DNA from: Halobacillus campisalis
GTDB taxonomy: Bacteria > Bacillota > Bacilli > Bacillales > Halobacillaceae
Direction of reading: 5' to 3'
Length of the DNA stretch: 64,000 nt
Assembly (NCBI RefSeq): GCF_030345335.1
Contig: NZ_JAPVRC010000001.1
Span: forward strand, 558,001 to 622,000
Of this stretch, positions 28,033 through 37,753 are shown in pieces. The position numbers and the translations under genes are program-made. Position 1 is the first letter of the stretch. Each line of letters begins with the position of its first letter. The notes under the pieces were generated by a model that searched no databases, had not been told where the DNA came from, and saw only the letters and a program-made list of their open reading frames with translations.

Positions 28033-28474
28033 GTAAAATTTCCTCTTGACGAGCGAACATCTTTTTCTCATCTTCTTCAGTTTTATGGTCGTAACCAAGC
28101 AAGTGAAGAAAACCGTGTAACGCTAAAAAGCCGAACTCACGCTCTAAAGAATGGTCATACTCTTTGGCCTGCTCATTAGCCTTGTCTACAGAGATCACAA
28201 TATCGCCTAAGAGAACAGGAAGATCTTCATTCTGGACCTCTACCTCACCATCCCCCAATTCCTGCATAGGGAATGAAATGACATCCGTAGGCGAATCAAT
28301 TTGACGGTAATTACGGTTCAATTCCTGTATCTCTTTATTGTCCACAAAGGAAATAGAAATCTCCGATTCCGCCACCTCTTCTTTTTTAGCTGAAAATTGG
28401 ATGATACGTTCCACTAAGTCAATGAATGCTTCATCCACCGAATTTGTGGCATCATGAAAGTCTATCTGAATCAT
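28007..28474 (-). CDS. ybeY: Endoribonuclease YbeY
   Basis: A zinc-dependent RNase for 16S rRNA 3'-end maturation and ribosome quality control. The 155-residue protein has the signature HGFLHLLGYDH (three His ligands) near the C-terminus and SFVDNKEIQELNRNYR before it. It directly follows pgpH (adjacent start and stop) and overlaps dgkA downstream, so it lies in one operon. Confidence 0.95.
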   Translation of the reverse strand: MIQIDFHDATNSVDEAFIDLVERIIQFSAKKEEVAESEISISFVDNKEIQELNRNYRQIDSPTDVISFPMQELGDGEVEVQNEDLPVLLGDIVISVDKANEQAKEYDHSLEREFGFLALHGFLHLLGYDHKTEEDEKKMFARQEEILHEYGLQRS

Positions 28475-30597
28475 TATTTTGCCTCCTTTACAAGATTGTT
28501 CTGATTGGGATACTGAATGCGCGAATGGAAAATCCCTTGAAGTGTTTCACAAATTGCTAATTCTAGTTTGTTCAATTCTTTAAAAGTTAAATTACAATCA
28601 TCCAATTGCCCATCTAATATACGATCTTCTATAATAGCATGCACAATTGAATCAATCTTCTCCTGAGTAGGCTGATCGAGTGAACGCACAGCCGCTTCTA
28701 CTGAGTCACAGATACAAACAATAGCCGCTTCTTTCGTTTGAGGTTTAGGCCCTGGGTATCTGAACATACTTTCATTTACAGAAGACTCTTTCTCTTTAGC
28801 CTTGTAGTAAAAATATTTCAATAGCGTAGTTCCATGATGCTGCTTAGCAATATCAATTATTTCTTTAGGGAGTTTCTCCTTCTCAAGAAGCTTGGCGCCA
28901 TCATAAGGATGACTGATGATGATAGCTGCACTTTGTTCAGGTTTAATATAATCGTGCGGGTTCTTCATCCCCATTTGGTTCTCGATAAAATAGTGAGGTC
29001 GCATTGTCTTCCCTAAATCGTGATAATAAGCGGCTACTCTTGCTAAAAGCCCTCTAGCACCAATCGATTCACAGGCCGCTTCGCTCAGATTAGCTACCAT
29101 TACGCTGTGGTGATAAGTACCAGGGGTCTCCATCAAAATTTTCCTTAACAACCTGTGATTAGGATTTGCCAGCGCGATAAGCTTACTATCCGATAGAATA
29201 TCAAACGTCGACTCGATAATCGGAAGTAAGCCAAACGTCAGAATAACTGATAATACAGCGCTAATCAAGCCATATCCTGCGAACAGCCCCCAATCGAACC
29301 AGCTGTATTTTTCAAAGGAAAGGAATACAGTAAAACTGATCGTCATACAGTTAATTAAGGCAATACCTACGCCTGTCTTTGCGATAAACAAGCGATCACT
29401 AGTATTCCATAAAAAGAATATACCCGCGAGCTGAGACAGTAACACGTATATCCCCATATGGGCATTCAGCGCCCCGGGAACTTCCCCATTGAATAATACG
29501 ACAGCCATAAGAGAAAAAATCACGCTCATAAAGACGGCAAAACGCTCATTACATAATAGCTTGATCAATATGGCACCCATTGCTGCAGGCATTAAATAAT
29601 ACAGAAATTCATTGGAAAAATCAAAAACACTGAACCCTTTCATCAAGCTCATTGAAATGACTGATACGAGGACAACGACAGAAATATGCCGATACGTTAA
29701 ACCCTCTTCAATCATCATTTTCCTGAAATGATAAAGAATAGCGGCTCCAAGGAGTAAAGAAAACAACGTCAATCCCAGGTAAGGCATTACATTTCTTTCT
29801 TGGTTCAAAAGGCCTGTAATCTCGAGTTCATCATAAATGTCATTCGTAATCGTCGCACCTTCTGTAACGATCACTTCACCAGCTTGAATCATGGAGGGCT
29901 GAACTTGGGCGGCAGCCTCTTTTCTTGCTTCGTCCGTTGCCTGCGGGTCAAATATCGCATTTTCTACTAGTGCAAAACTGCCCAATTCGGATGATTCATC
30001 TTTTAAATCTTCTGGAATGGAAGAATATCTGATTTTTAACTTCAGTGTATCTAGTGTATCTTCTAAATCAGTCGTTCTGATTCCTTCGTTGAAATAGGAT
30101 TCAGCAGAGGATATTAATAATTCTTTTGTTTTGTTAAGGTCGTTTTCAGAGGCATTCAAAAACGGACGGAAAATTTCCATAGGCAGCTCGTCTGTTATGG
30201 CAGATGACAATAATGAATTAAGCTGATTCAAGTTCTCTTCTGTAGAAAGCCTTCCTGACTCAGATTGGTTCACTTCACCTACCGCTTCAAATACTTCCTC
30301 GATATATGCCAGCCTTTCTTCAGCTACGTCCATAGAAAGCTGATATCGATCTTCTACGTCAAGTGTTGCTTCTCTTACCCGTTGTTCTGTTTTTCTTTCA
30401 TTTTCAATTGTAACCGGTGACCGGATCGTTTCATGAGCAACGCTGAACTTTTCAAGATTGTAGGTTTCTGTATGTACGTTTGAAAAACTCAAAAGGAGGA
30501 AAAAGAGGGCAAGCAGAAAGGATGGAATACTTAATCTCAACCAAGAATTTTTACCATTAAATAAGTGTTTGATCATTTGTCTTACACCTTTCAACAC
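28474..30597 (-). CDS. pgpH: PgpH-type 7TM-HD phosphodiesterase (cyclic di-AMP)
   Basis: A 707-residue membrane protein that, in Listeria and Bacillus, degrades c-di-AMP. After one N-terminal membrane helix comes a large outside domain (about 45-270), then about seven helices, then a cytoplasmic HD domain with HHSVMVANLSEAA, YHDLGK and the SHPYDGAKLLEKEKLP segment. The start is GTG at 30597 behind a G-rich AAGGGGGTGAGGGT site. It is downstream of phoH, with an intervening weak terminator. Confidence 0.92.
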   Translation of the reverse strand: MLKGVRQMIKHLFNGKNSWLRLSIPSFLLALFFLLLSFSNVHTETYNLEKFSVAHETIRSPVTIENERKTEQRVREATLDVEDRYQLSMDVAEERLAYIEEVFEAVGEVNQSESGRLSTEENLNQLNSLLSSAITDELPMEIFRPFLNASENDLNKTKELLISSAESYFNEGIRTTDLEDTLDTLKLKIRYSSIPEDLKDESSELGSFALVENAIFDPQATDEARKEAAAQVQPSMIQAGEVIVTEGATITNDIYDELEITGLLNQERNVMPYLGLTLFSLLLGAAILYHFRKMMIEEGLTYRHISVVVLVSVISMSLMKGFSVFDFSNEFLYYLMPAAMGAILIKLLCNERFAVFMSVIFSLMAVVLFNGEVPGALNAHMGIYVLLSQLAGIFFLWNTSDRLFIAKTGVGIALINCMTISFTVFLSFEKYSWFDWGLFAGYGLISAVLSVILTFGLLPIIESTFDILSDSKLIALANPNHRLLRKILMETPGTYHHSVMVANLSEAACESIGARGLLARVAAYYHDLGKTMRPHYFIENQMGMKNPHDYIKPEQSAAIIISHPYDGAKLLEKEKLPKEIIDIAKQHHGTTLLKYFYYKAKEKESSVNESMFRYPGPKPQTKEAAIVCICDSVEAAVRSLDQPTQEKIDSIVHAIIEDRILDGQLDDCNLTFKELNKLELAICETLQGIFHSRIQYPNQNNLVKEAK

Positions 30598-30631
30598 ACC
30601 CTCACCCCCTTACATATAATTCCAAATAATC

Positions 30632-30660
30632 ATAATAATAAAGGCCCTCCTGCGGGCCTT
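30632..30660 (-). terminator. Weak terminator or attenuator between phoH and pgpH
   Basis: A 7-bp stem AAGGCCC with a six-base loop (30641-30660), followed on the minus strand by TATTATTATG, which is only moderately T-rich. It could limit read-through into pgpH. Confidence 0.6.
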
Positions 30661-30661
30661 A

Positions 30662-31621
30662 TTATGGATTTTGCTCATAAGCATCAATAACACGCTGGAC
30701 GAGCGGATGACGAACTACATCGGTCTGGTCAAGGTGGATGAAAGCAGATCCCTTCACATGATTCAGTTTTTGCTCGGCAACCTTCAAGCCTGAAGTCATT
30801 CCTCTAGGAAGATCAACTTGAGTAATGTCGCCTGTTATGATCATCTTCGAACCAAAACCTAGTCGAGTTAAAAACATCTTCATTTGTTCTGGCGTGGTAT
30901 TTTGCGCTTCATCTAGAATAGCGAATGCATCATCTAATGTCCGGCCTCTCATGTAAGCCAGAGGCGCAATTTCTATTGTTCCCCTGTCAATTAGCCGTGT
31001 GGTATGCTCTGCACCGAAAACATCGTGTAAAGAGTCATATAGTGGTCTTAAATAAGGGTCTACTTTTTCTTTAAGATCACCAGGCAGAAAACCAAGGCTT
31101 TCTCCAGCTTCAACTGCCGGACGTGTGAGAATAATTTTCTTCACTTCTCCGTTTTTTAACGCATTGACTGCCATAATCACCGCTAGATATGTTTTACCTG
31201 TTCCGGCTGGCCCTATTCCAAATACAAGATCATGATTTTTAATTGCAGACACGTATTTTCTTTGTCCTAAGGTTTTTACACGCACTGATTTGCCTTTGGC
31301 ATTTCTCGTAATTTCATCTTCGAAGAGTGCTTCGAATTGATTGATCTTACCATTTTTAGCTAATTCAACGGCGTATACGACATCTCTTTCAGTAATAGAT
31401 AATCCTTTTCTAATGATTTCGAGTACGGAAAGCAGCACGTCTTCCACAAGTTGAACGTGCTCAGCCTGTCCGGAAACATTGACGTGTTCCCCTCGTGAAA
31501 TGATCGTTACTTTCAACTGCTCTTCTATTCGTTTTAAGTGACGGTCTTCTGTGCCAAACAACGATAGTGCTTCAGTCGGATTATTTAATTGTATATCGAT
31601 TGTTTTCAATTCTCCTTGCAT
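30662..31621 (-). CDS. phoH: PhoH-family ATPase
   Basis: A cytosolic P-loop ATPase of 319 residues, possibly an RNA helicase-like protein; the cellular role is unclear. Walker A GPAGTGKT is at 137-144 and the DEAQN Walker B segment near 232. An N-terminal KH-like region precedes it. The start is the ATG at 31621 (MQGELKT), seven bases after AAGGAG; a TTG at 31627 in the same frame lies in that site. It directly follows yqfD. Confidence 0.93.
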   Translation of the reverse strand: MQGELKTIDIQLNNPTEALSLFGTEDRHLKRIEEQLKVTIISRGEHVNVSGQAEHVQLVEDVLLSVLEIIRKGLSITERDVVYAVELAKNGKINQFEALFEDEITRNAKGKSVRVKTLGQRKYVSAIKNHDLVFGIGPAGTGKTYLAVIMAVNALKNGEVKKIILTRPAVEAGESLGFLPGDLKEKVDPYLRPLYDSLHDVFGAEHTTRLIDRGTIEIAPLAYMRGRTLDDAFAILDEAQNTTPEQMKMFLTRLGFGSKMIITGDITQVDLPRGMTSGLKVAEQKLNHVKGSAFIHLDQTDVVRHPLVQRVIDAYEQNP

Positions 31622-31623
31622 AC

Positions 31624-32805
31624 TCAATCTCCTTGGGAAACATACTTGGTTTCAGCTATATTTTCTTCAACTTTAAATAATAGGATTAATTTTACTTTAC
31701 CACGGTCCACACCCTGGTGCAAAATTTTTTCATCTAATATTTCTGCGTCTTCGTTTAAATTGACAAGTAAGGAATTCCGCCCGTTTTTCAAAGCCTCTTT
31801 GACCGATTGCTCCTTTGAAGGTTGTTGTCCTAAAAACTCATTTTTATACTTAGTATTATGACCAATACGAACAGGAAGTTCCCAACCGAACAACTCAAAA
31901 GTCTGCTCATATCTTTCCTCACGATCCTCCTCGTCATTCTTTCGCCAGAAGCCCCAAACCGGTATCGAAACTTTACCAATTGCAATCGAATAAACTGTGC
32001 TGGAACTTCCATCAGTCAGGGTTTGCTCTATTTGTTCAGGCTGGTCTATCTCTACTCGGTACCATGTCTCTGCAAGAACCTCTCCAACTGCTTCTACATA
32101 TTTTCCACTATCTTCTTTCAACTCACCGGTTGCCAGCATTTTACCTTTTTTAACTACATCGTTAACTTCTACTAGTGGTCTTCCTTTAGAAATAAACATT
32201 TTAGTAATCATGCCTTTTTTTGAAGCAACAATATTTGAAGGTCTAGGTGCCTCGGGTTCATCATAGTTGGTTTGCTTTACTCCATACAATTGATAGCTCG
32301 TCCCTTGCTTTTTCACCCCTACCCATAGAAGATCGGGTATGTCTTCTAATAATAACCTTTGAACTTCTCTAGGCTGCTTCATCGAAATACTGAGAGAGCC
32401 GGGCTTGATCCCGTATGAATCTAATTGACTTTTAACTGCGGCCTCCAGCTCAGGTTCCAAACCTTCAACTTTGATCGACCATAACGTGTTAGCCAGTAAA
32501 AATACTGCAAGACAGCTGCAGACGATCGCGAGCCATAAAGATTTTTTCTTTTTTTGTGCGTTGTAAAAAAAGGGGAGTCCTTCCGTTGATACAAACTGTA
32601 TACGGCATTTATGACGTTTGCGATATTTTTTTAAAGTAGACCAGTCCTGTACTCGAATAGTCATAAGTAGAGTGGAATCGTCAAGTTGTTTTATTTGAGA
32701 AAGCACACATCCCTCACTTACACAAGTTTGCATAAATGACTCGATGCTTCCCCCTTTCACTTTGATCGTTATCCTTCCTTGAAAGACAGGCAGGTTCTTT
32801 GACAT
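31624..32805 (-). CDS. yqfD: Sporulation protein YqfD
   Basis: A 393-residue membrane protein needed for efficient sporulation in B. subtilis, where it is expressed in the mother cell. It has a basic N-terminal region, one clear membrane helix (about 90-110), then a long outside portion rich in beta strands. The start follows AGGAGGGGGTGA and overlaps the yqfC stop codon by one base, so the two are translationally coupled. Confidence 0.9.
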   Translation of the reverse strand: MSKNLPVFQGRITIKVKGGSIESFMQTCVSEGCVLSQIKQLDDSTLLMTIRVQDWSTLKKYRKRHKCRIQFVSTEGLPFFYNAQKKKKSLWLAIVCSCLAVFLLANTLWSIKVEGLEPELEAAVKSQLDSYGIKPGSLSISMKQPREVQRLLLEDIPDLLWVGVKKQGTSYQLYGVKQTNYDEPEAPRPSNIVASKKGMITKMFISKGRPLVEVNDVVKKGKMLATGELKEDSGKYVEAVGEVLAETWYRVEIDQPEQIEQTLTDGSSSTVYSIAIGKVSIPVWGFWRKNDEEDREERYEQTFELFGWELPVRIGHNTKYKNEFLGQQPSKEQSVKEALKNGRNSLLVNLNEDAEILDEKILHQGVDRGKVKLILLFKVEENIAETKYVSQGD

Positions 32806-33104
32806 TAGTCACCCCCTCCTTTAGGTTCATCAATGAAATCAATGGATAATAATTGCCCTTCCAGTAATAGCTCCTCTTTCAGCATCATTTTTATCCTTAA
32901 ATCTTTACCTTTGATGGATAATTCACCTCTTCGATGAGATATCCTTATCTCGTGATCGGAAAAATGAAGAAGCCCTGTACAATTTTCTATGTAAGCATGG
33001 ATAGAGCCGATGGTTGTAATCCTTGGAAGATCAAGCATTACATCAGCTGGCAGGTCAAAATACTGACTCACCCAATTGCGCAGTTGATTTTGCCATTTTG
33101 ACAT
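32805..33104 (-). CDS. yqfC: Sporulation protein YqfC
   Basis: A 99-residue YabP/YqfC-family protein with predicted beta strands (DLPRITTIGSIHAYIEN, GELSIKGKDLRI) and no membrane segment. Sigma-E dependent in B. subtilis; I cannot confirm a sigma-E promoter by eye here. The start follows AAGGGGGGAG. It begins the yqfC-yqfD pair after the terminator at 33134-33171. Confidence 0.9.
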   Translation of the reverse strand: MSKWQNQLRNWVSQYFDLPADVMLDLPRITTIGSIHAYIENCTGLLHFSDHEIRISHRRGELSIKGKDLRIKMMLKEELLLEGQLLSIDFIDEPKGGGD

Positions 33105-33133
33105 GCAGCTCCCCCCTTACCTTATACATACGA

Positions 33134-33171
33134 AAAACGCACGGATTGTATTCACTACAATCCGTGCGTTT
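33134..33171 (-). terminator. Terminator of nfeD-floA-yqfB
   Basis: A 16-bp perfect stem with a five-base loop and a T-run on the minus strand, directly after the yqfB stop codon. Confidence 0.92.
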
Positions 33172-33173
33172 CA

Positions 33174-33677
33174 TTATCTTTTTCTTGGATGAGAGCTATG
33201 TGGCTTGTAAGCTCTGGGCTGACCCAGAATTTCTGCCATTATTATGCCTTCAGCTAACTTGTTTCTATTCCACCTCGATGAATACTTCAAATTCGGTTTT
33301 TTTGTCTCTTTACCTTTCTCAATATAAACTTCTAAGTTATCACCATCTAAAGTTCTTTGATCGAAGGACAAAGATTGTCGGTTGCGATCATTTTGATAAT
33401 CAGCAGCCTCTTCCAACCTCTTTTGTTTTTCTTCATAATAGCTTTCGACCCGGCCTTTGGATTCCTTCACGGCATCCTCAACTTGCGTCCGTGTTTCCTT
33501 TTGGCCGCTGCTCTCGGCAGGACCTGAAGGTGTCATCGTCGGCCTCGGCTGCTTAGGTGCCCTTTTCTTCTCATTTTCATCCTCTTTACTCATGCTTGAG
33601 AACCAGCTAATCAGTCCCCCGATGATTGCCGCGACAATTAAAATATTGCTCGTGATCATCTCAATTAGATCAGTCAT
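33174..33677 (-). CDS. yqfB: Membrane-anchored protein in the YqfB position
   Basis: A 167-residue protein with one N-terminal membrane helix (about 6-26) and a long charged, low-complexity cytoplasmic part (many Lys, Glu, Pro; predicted coiled-coil near 70-100). It is third after nfeD and floA, so it may belong to flotillin microdomains, but no activity is known. The start is the ATG at 33677, seven bases after AAAGGAG; an ATG at 33683 is one base from that site. The symbol rests on position only. Confidence 0.6.
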   Translation of the reverse strand: MTDLIEMITSNILIVAAIIGGLISWFSSMSKEDENEKKRAPKQPRPTMTPSGPAESSGQKETRTQVEDAVKESKGRVESYYEEKQKRLEEAADYQNDRNRQSLSFDQRTLDGDNLEVYIEKGKETKKPNLKYSSRWNRNKLAEGIIMAEILGQPRAYKPHSSHPRKR

Positions 33678-33706
33678 ATCCATGCTCCTTTATGAGGGTA
33701 GGAAAA

Positions 33707-34696
33707 TTATTGATCATCCTTATCCTTGTCCTCGGACATATCACCAAGTGTTTGCCTCATATCCGTATCAGCATTGATGTTTTGATAATTCATGTAGTCC
33801 ATAACACCCATTTTCCCTGAACGAAGAGCCTCTGCAAGGGCTTGTGGTACTTCTGCTTCAGCTTCCACAACTTTAGCTTGCATTTCTTGAACACGTGCAC
33901 GCATTTCCTGCTCTTGGGCAATTGCCATAGCACGACGCTCTTCAGCTTTCGCTTGGGCGATATTTTTATCTGCCTCTGCCTGGTCAGTCTGTAAGATCGC
34001 GCCGATGTTTTTACCAATGTCGATGTCGGCAATATCAATCGAAAGGATTTCAAAAGCGGTTCCTGCGTCCAGACCTTTGCCTAACACGTTTTGCGAAATC
34101 ATGTCTGGGTTTTCCAATACCTTGTTGTGATTTTTACTGGAACCGATTGTAGAAACGATTCCTTCACCAACACGGGCAATCACCGTATCCTCACCAGCAC
34201 CACCGACTAGTCGGTCAATATTAGCACGTACAGTAATTCTTGCTTTCGCTTTTACTTCGATCCCATCCATCGCAACACCTGCGATGAAAGGAGTTTCAAT
34301 AACTTTAGGATTTACACTCATTTGTACCGCTTCTAGAACGTCACGCCCTGCTAAATCAATTGCCGCAGCTCTTTCAAAACTCAGTTCAATATTCGCTCGC
34401 TGGGCAGCAATTAAAGCATTGACGACTCTGTCGACGTTACCTCCAGCTAAGTAATGGCTTTCCAGCTGGTTGGTGTCTACATTGACACCCGCTTTGTGAG
34501 CTTTGATCAATGGATTGATGACTCGTGATGGGATTACCCTTCTCAGTCTCATTCCGATTAATGTAAGGATGCTGATTTTCACACCAGCCGCTAACGCGCT
34601 AATCCATAGCATGACTGGAATAAACGTGAATAGTACAGCAACTACGATGATGATAATACCAATAATAATAATAGGCATCAGTTCTTGAATTGTCAT
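33707..34696 (-). CDS. floA: Flotillin-like protein FloA
   Basis: A 329-residue scaffold of membrane microdomains; it influences membrane fluidity and many signalling proteins. An N-terminal hydrophobic hairpin (about 5-45) is followed by a PHB/SPFH domain and a Glu/Ala-rich coiled-coil (about 230-300: repeated [15 protein letters not shown]). The start has GAGGAGG. It lies four bases after nfeD, with which it acts. Confidence 0.95.
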   Translation of the reverse strand: MTIQELMPIIIIGIIIIVVAVLFTFIPVMLWISALAAGVKISILTLIGMRLRRVIPSRVINPLIKAHKAGVNVDTNQLESHYLAGGNVDRVVNALIAAQRANIELSFERAAAIDLAGRDVLEAVQMSVNPKVIETPFIAGVAMDGIEVKAKARITVRANIDRLVGGAGEDTVIARVGEGIVSTIGSSKNHNKVLENPDMISQNVLGKGLDAGTAFEILSIDIADIDIGKNIGAILQTDQAEADKNIAQAKAEERRAMAIAQEQEMRARVQEMQAKVVEAEAEVPQALAEALRSGKMGVMDYMNYQNINADTDMRQTLGDMSEDKDKDDQ

Positions 34697-34700
34697 TAAA

Positions 34701-36044
34701 TTATTCCTCCTCTAAATTTTTTAACAAGCGTACGACGATTCTGGATCCTTCTGTTTTCACAATCTTCACACGCTGATTTGCTCCAATGAAATTACCTTCT
34801 GTCACAACGTCAAGCCTTTCTTCCTCAAAGACGGCAGTGCCTGCCGGCCTAAGTGGTGTAACAGTTTCTCCTACTAGTCCTATCAGTTCTAAGCGGGTCA
34901 CAGATGATACATAGCCTTTCTCGGATGAGGTGGAATCATTGAGAATGACTCGTTTAAAGAAACCTCGCTCCATTCCGATGGTTTTAAATAGGATGATGGA
35001 AGCGACTATCGTCACGACTAAAGCAATTCCTATACTGAGGGCCATCTGTCCCATGTCAGCAGAAGACATCATCAAGGATGTAACGACTGCAACGACACCT
35101 ATTATACCTAAGAAGCCACTCGTCACGAAGAACTCAGTTACAATCAGTCCTATTCCCAGTATGAGCAGAATGATGGCTTCATATCCAGCCAAGCCGGCTA
35201 CGATGTGTCCATAAAAGAACAGGACAAGTGAAAGCACTCCCATGATTCCAGGGATTCCGAAGCCTGGCGAGTATAATTCAACAATCAGTCCTAAACTAGC
35301 GACAGATAATAGAATAGGGATGACCACAGGATTGGTGAGAAAACGAGCAAAGTTTTCTGCAGGAGTAGGATTATTTTCCACAACTTCAGCACCAGAAAGC
35401 TCTAACTCATTAAGAAGTTCCACCCGGTCTTGCATGATTCCTTCTGCGTACCCTACTTCGACCGCTTCATTCGGACCCAGAGTCAAAAATTCACCTTCAG
35501 CAGCTCCATATTCAGGTAAATCTACACTGCTATCCGCCATAGCGCGTGCATAGATCGGGTCTCTCCCATTGGACTCAGCAGCTGCTACCATTGAGGAAAT
35601 CCACGCTGACTGTGCTTTTTTATCCGCCGCTGTACCATCAGAATTTATGACACCAGAAGCGCCGATCGTCGCTTGCTGTTTCATGTAGATCTGATCAGCG
35701 TTCAAAGCAATGTACGACCCTGCCGAGTAGGCCTGGCTCGTAATGTAAGCAGAATTCGGCACCTCAAGATCTTGAAGCAATTCTCCTATAGCGCCCGCAG
35801 CATCAACTCTGCCTCCCGGTGTATCAATTTCAAATATGATATGGTCCGCTCCATTTTCAATGGCTTCACTAGTTGTACGCTCTAAGAAGGCTGTCATCCC
35901 TCGTTCAACTGTACTCTCCACAGGAATGACATACACTTGCTTGCCTTCACCATCTGCACTAACTTTATGAGTTAATTGGAAAACGGATAAACCTGCCGCC
36001 ACCAGCAACATGATACTAAGTACGGTTATTCGAAAAGTTTTCAT
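34701..36044 (-). CDS. yqeZ: NfeD protein with ClpP-like serine protease domain (YqeZ)
   Basis: A 447-residue membrane protease (NfeD1b type) that partners a stomatin or flotillin. A signal peptide (about 1-30) leads to a ClpP-like domain (about 35-225) with the probable nucleophile Ser107 in the AYSAGSY segment and TPGGRV before it; then come five to six membrane helices and a C-terminal OB-fold (about 385-445) like that of the short NfeD. The start has GGGGGGTGG. It is first in nfeD-floA-yqfB. Confidence 0.92.
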   Translation of the reverse strand: MKTFRITVLSIMLLVAAGLSVFQLTHKVSADGEGKQVYVIPVESTVERGMTAFLERTTSEAIENGADHIIFEIDTPGGRVDAAGAIGELLQDLEVPNSAYITSQAYSAGSYIALNADQIYMKQQATIGASGVINSDGTAADKKAQSAWISSMVAAAESNGRDPIYARAMADSSVDLPEYGAAEGEFLTLGPNEAVEVGYAEGIMQDRVELLNELELSGAEVVENNPTPAENFARFLTNPVVIPILLSVASLGLIVELYSPGFGIPGIMGVLSLVLFFYGHIVAGLAGYEAIILLILGIGLIVTEFFVTSGFLGIIGVVAVVTSLMMSSADMGQMALSIGIALVVTIVASIILFKTIGMERGFFKRVILNDSTSSEKGYVSSVTRLELIGLVGETVTPLRPAGTAVFEEERLDVVTEGNFIGANQRVKIVKTEGSRIVVRLLKNLEEE

Positions 36045-36123
36045 ATATCCACCCCCCTCATTCTATCTTATCTGTTGAATACTAGTCTATACGTTTTTAT
36101 GATTAAATAAGTTTCAAAAAAAA

Positions 36124-36163
36124 TTAAAAAGGTCTCTCTTTTTTTAAAAAGAGAGACCTTTAA
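36124..36163 (-). terminator. Terminator of rpsU-yqeY
   Basis: A stem of at least 13 pairs (AAAGGTCTCTCTT arms) centred near 36146 with T-rich flanks; it ends right at the yqeY stop codon. Confidence 0.88.
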
Positions 36164-36166
36164 CAA

Positions 36167-36613
36167 TTATGATAATTGCTTTAATACGAGCTGATTCACC
36201 TTAGAACCGTCGGCTTTGCCTTTTACTTTAGGCATAACCGCGTTCATGACTTTTCCCATGTCGGCTTTAGATGATGCTCCTACTTCTTCAATGGTATTCT
36301 GAACAATCTGATCAAGTTCTTGCTCAGAAAGCTGCTCCGGCATATATGCTTGTAAAATCCCAATTTCTTGAATAAGTTCTTCTACAAGATCTTCGCGTCC
36401 AGCTTCTTTAAACTCGTGGAGGGAATCTTTTCTCTGCTTTACCTCGCGGGATAAAACAGTAAGTTCTTCTTCTTCAGAAAGTTCATCTTTACCTAGTTTA
36501 ATCGCTTCGTTCTGCATCGAAGCTTTCACCATACGGATGACAGTCAGAGTTTTCTTCTCCCTGGCTTTCATCGCTGTTTTCATATCTTGGTTTAGACGTT
36601 CAGTAATTGACAT
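36167..36613 (-). CDS. yqeY: GatB/YqeY domain protein
   Basis: A 148-residue helical protein with the YqeY signature ([22 protein letters not shown] near the start is split by no gap; [14 protein letters not shown] near 108; [17 protein letters not shown] near 128). It resembles the tRNA-binding tail of GatB, so tRNA binding is suspected, but no substrate is known. The start follows AGAGGGTG. It is cotranscribed with rpsU, 20 bases downstream. Confidence 0.93.
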   Translation of the reverse strand: MSITERLNQDMKTAMKAREKKTLTVIRMVKASMQNEAIKLGKDELSEEEELTVLSREVKQRKDSLHEFKEAGREDLVEELIQEIGILQAYMPEQLSEQELDQIVQNTIEEVGASSKADMGKVMNAVMPKVKGKADGSKVNQLVLKQLS

Positions 36614-36633
36614 CTATTAACACCCTCTTTAGA

Positions 36634-36807
36634 TCACTTGCGCTTTCTAGCGGCCTCAGACTTTTTCTTGCGGCGAACGCTAGGCTTATCGTAATATTCA
36701 CGCTTACGATATTCTGATAATGCACCGCTTTTCGATACATCGCGCTTGAAGCGACGAAGAGCATCTTCAAGTGACTCGTTTTTACGAACGCGAGTTGTTT
36801 TTGACAT
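36634..36807 (-). CDS. rpsU: 30S ribosomal protein S21
   Basis: A 57-residue basic ribosomal protein ([20 protein letters not shown]) with a Lys/Arg-rich tail, in the small subunit near the anti-Shine-Dalgarno end of 16S rRNA. The start at ATG 36807 follows GGAGGGA; the longer frame to 36906 lies in the 5' leader. It has its own strong promoter. Confidence 0.97.
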   Translation of the reverse strand: MSKTTRVRKNESLEDALRRFKRDVSKSGALSEYRKREYYDKPSVRRKKKSEAARKRK

Positions 36808-36877
36808 GCTATTTCCCTCCCTCCGAAGCAAAAAAACTGTTTCTCTAATGTATGAGAGAACTCCCATACCTTCGACA

Positions 36878-36906
36878 ATTATATTATATTGGAGGAATAT
36901 GGTCAA
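36878..36906 (-). promoter_or_regulatory. rpsU promoter
   Basis: TTGACC (36901-36906), 17 bases, TATAAT (36878-36883). A leader of about 65 bases follows, with two overlapping hairpins (36850-36869 and 36841-36860) and a U-run at 36830-36836. Confidence 0.82.
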
Positions 36907-36942
36907 CTTTTTTCGAAATAATAATGAAATACAATCTATTTA

Positions 36943-37617
36943 TTAATAGTCCGAGGTTCCCTTTCCTCCATGAACAATAGCAATTCCTGCGCTTGCCCCG
37001 ATGCGAGTAGCGCCAGCCTCAATGACGGCTTTAGCTCCTTCATAATCGCGTACTCCGCCAGAAGCCTTTACACCTAGATCAGGGCCTACCGTTTTCCGCA
37101 TTAAACTGATATCTTCCACCGTAGCTCCTCCACCTGAGAAACCAGTGGAAGTCTTCACGAAGTCTGCTCCGCCTGTTTTAGTCAATTCAGAAGCTGTAAC
37201 TTTTTCTTCTTCTGATAGTAAAGATGTTTCGATGATTACTTTGACTAAAGCTTTCCCTTCAGCTTCTTTAACGACAGCTTCAATATCTTTTTGTACGACA
37301 TCTTTATTGCCGGACTTAAGCTCACCGACATTGATCACCATATCTACTTCTTCAGCACCATTTTCAATAGCCTGGCGAGTTTCAAACACTTTTGTTTCCG
37401 TCGTAGTTGCCCCTAATGGGAAACCGATGACTGTACAGACCTTAACATCCGTTCCTTCTAAAAGATCTTTACAATAGCTGACCCAATAAGGATTCACACA
37501 AACGGACATGAAATTATTGTCACGGGCTTCTTTGCATATTTGCTCAATTTTTTCTTTTGTTGTATCGGGCTTCAATTGTGTATGATCAATCATCTTGGCT
37601 AGATTTTGCTCCATCAT
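36943..37617 (-). CDS. deoC: Deoxyribose-phosphate aldolase
   Basis: Splits 2-deoxyribose 5-phosphate into glyceraldehyde 3-phosphate and acetaldehyde in nucleoside salvage. The 224-residue TIM barrel has the Schiff-base Lys155 in FVKTSTGF, Asp92 in the VDMV segment and DHTQLKP at the N-terminus. The start follows GGAAGGGAAG; either of two adjacent ATGs would serve. Here it stands where B. subtilis has yqeV (mtaB). Confidence 0.95.
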   Translation of the reverse strand: MMEQNLAKMIDHTQLKPDTTKEKIEQICKEARDNNFMSVCVNPYWVSYCKDLLEGTDVKVCTVIGFPLGATTTETKVFETRQAIENGAEEVDMVINVGELKSGNKDVVQKDIEAVVKEAEGKALVKVIIETSLLSEEEKVTASELTKTGGADFVKTSTGFSGGGATVEDISLMRKTVGPDLGVKASGGVRDYEGAKAVIEAGATRIGASAGIAIVHGGKGTSDY

Positions 37618-37720
37618 AATACTTCCCTTCCATTAGTTGTTCGTACATCTATTGTATCATAGCATGCCCCCATGAGAAATGCGAGCAGACGTTAGAAATA
37701 CTAAAAAGACTATGTTCACA

Positions 37721-37753
37721 TATAAAACAACCGCTATGAATGCCATAGCGGTT
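37721..37753 (-). terminator. Terminator of the operon ending with rsmE
   Basis: A 10-bp stem (37729-37738 with 37744-37753) at the rsmE stop codon, followed on the minus strand by GTTTTATAT. Confidence 0.82.

Noticed and set aside
33023-33556. 177-codon plus-strand frame opposite yqfB and yqfC
   Set aside because: Antisense to recognised genes and crosses a strong terminator.
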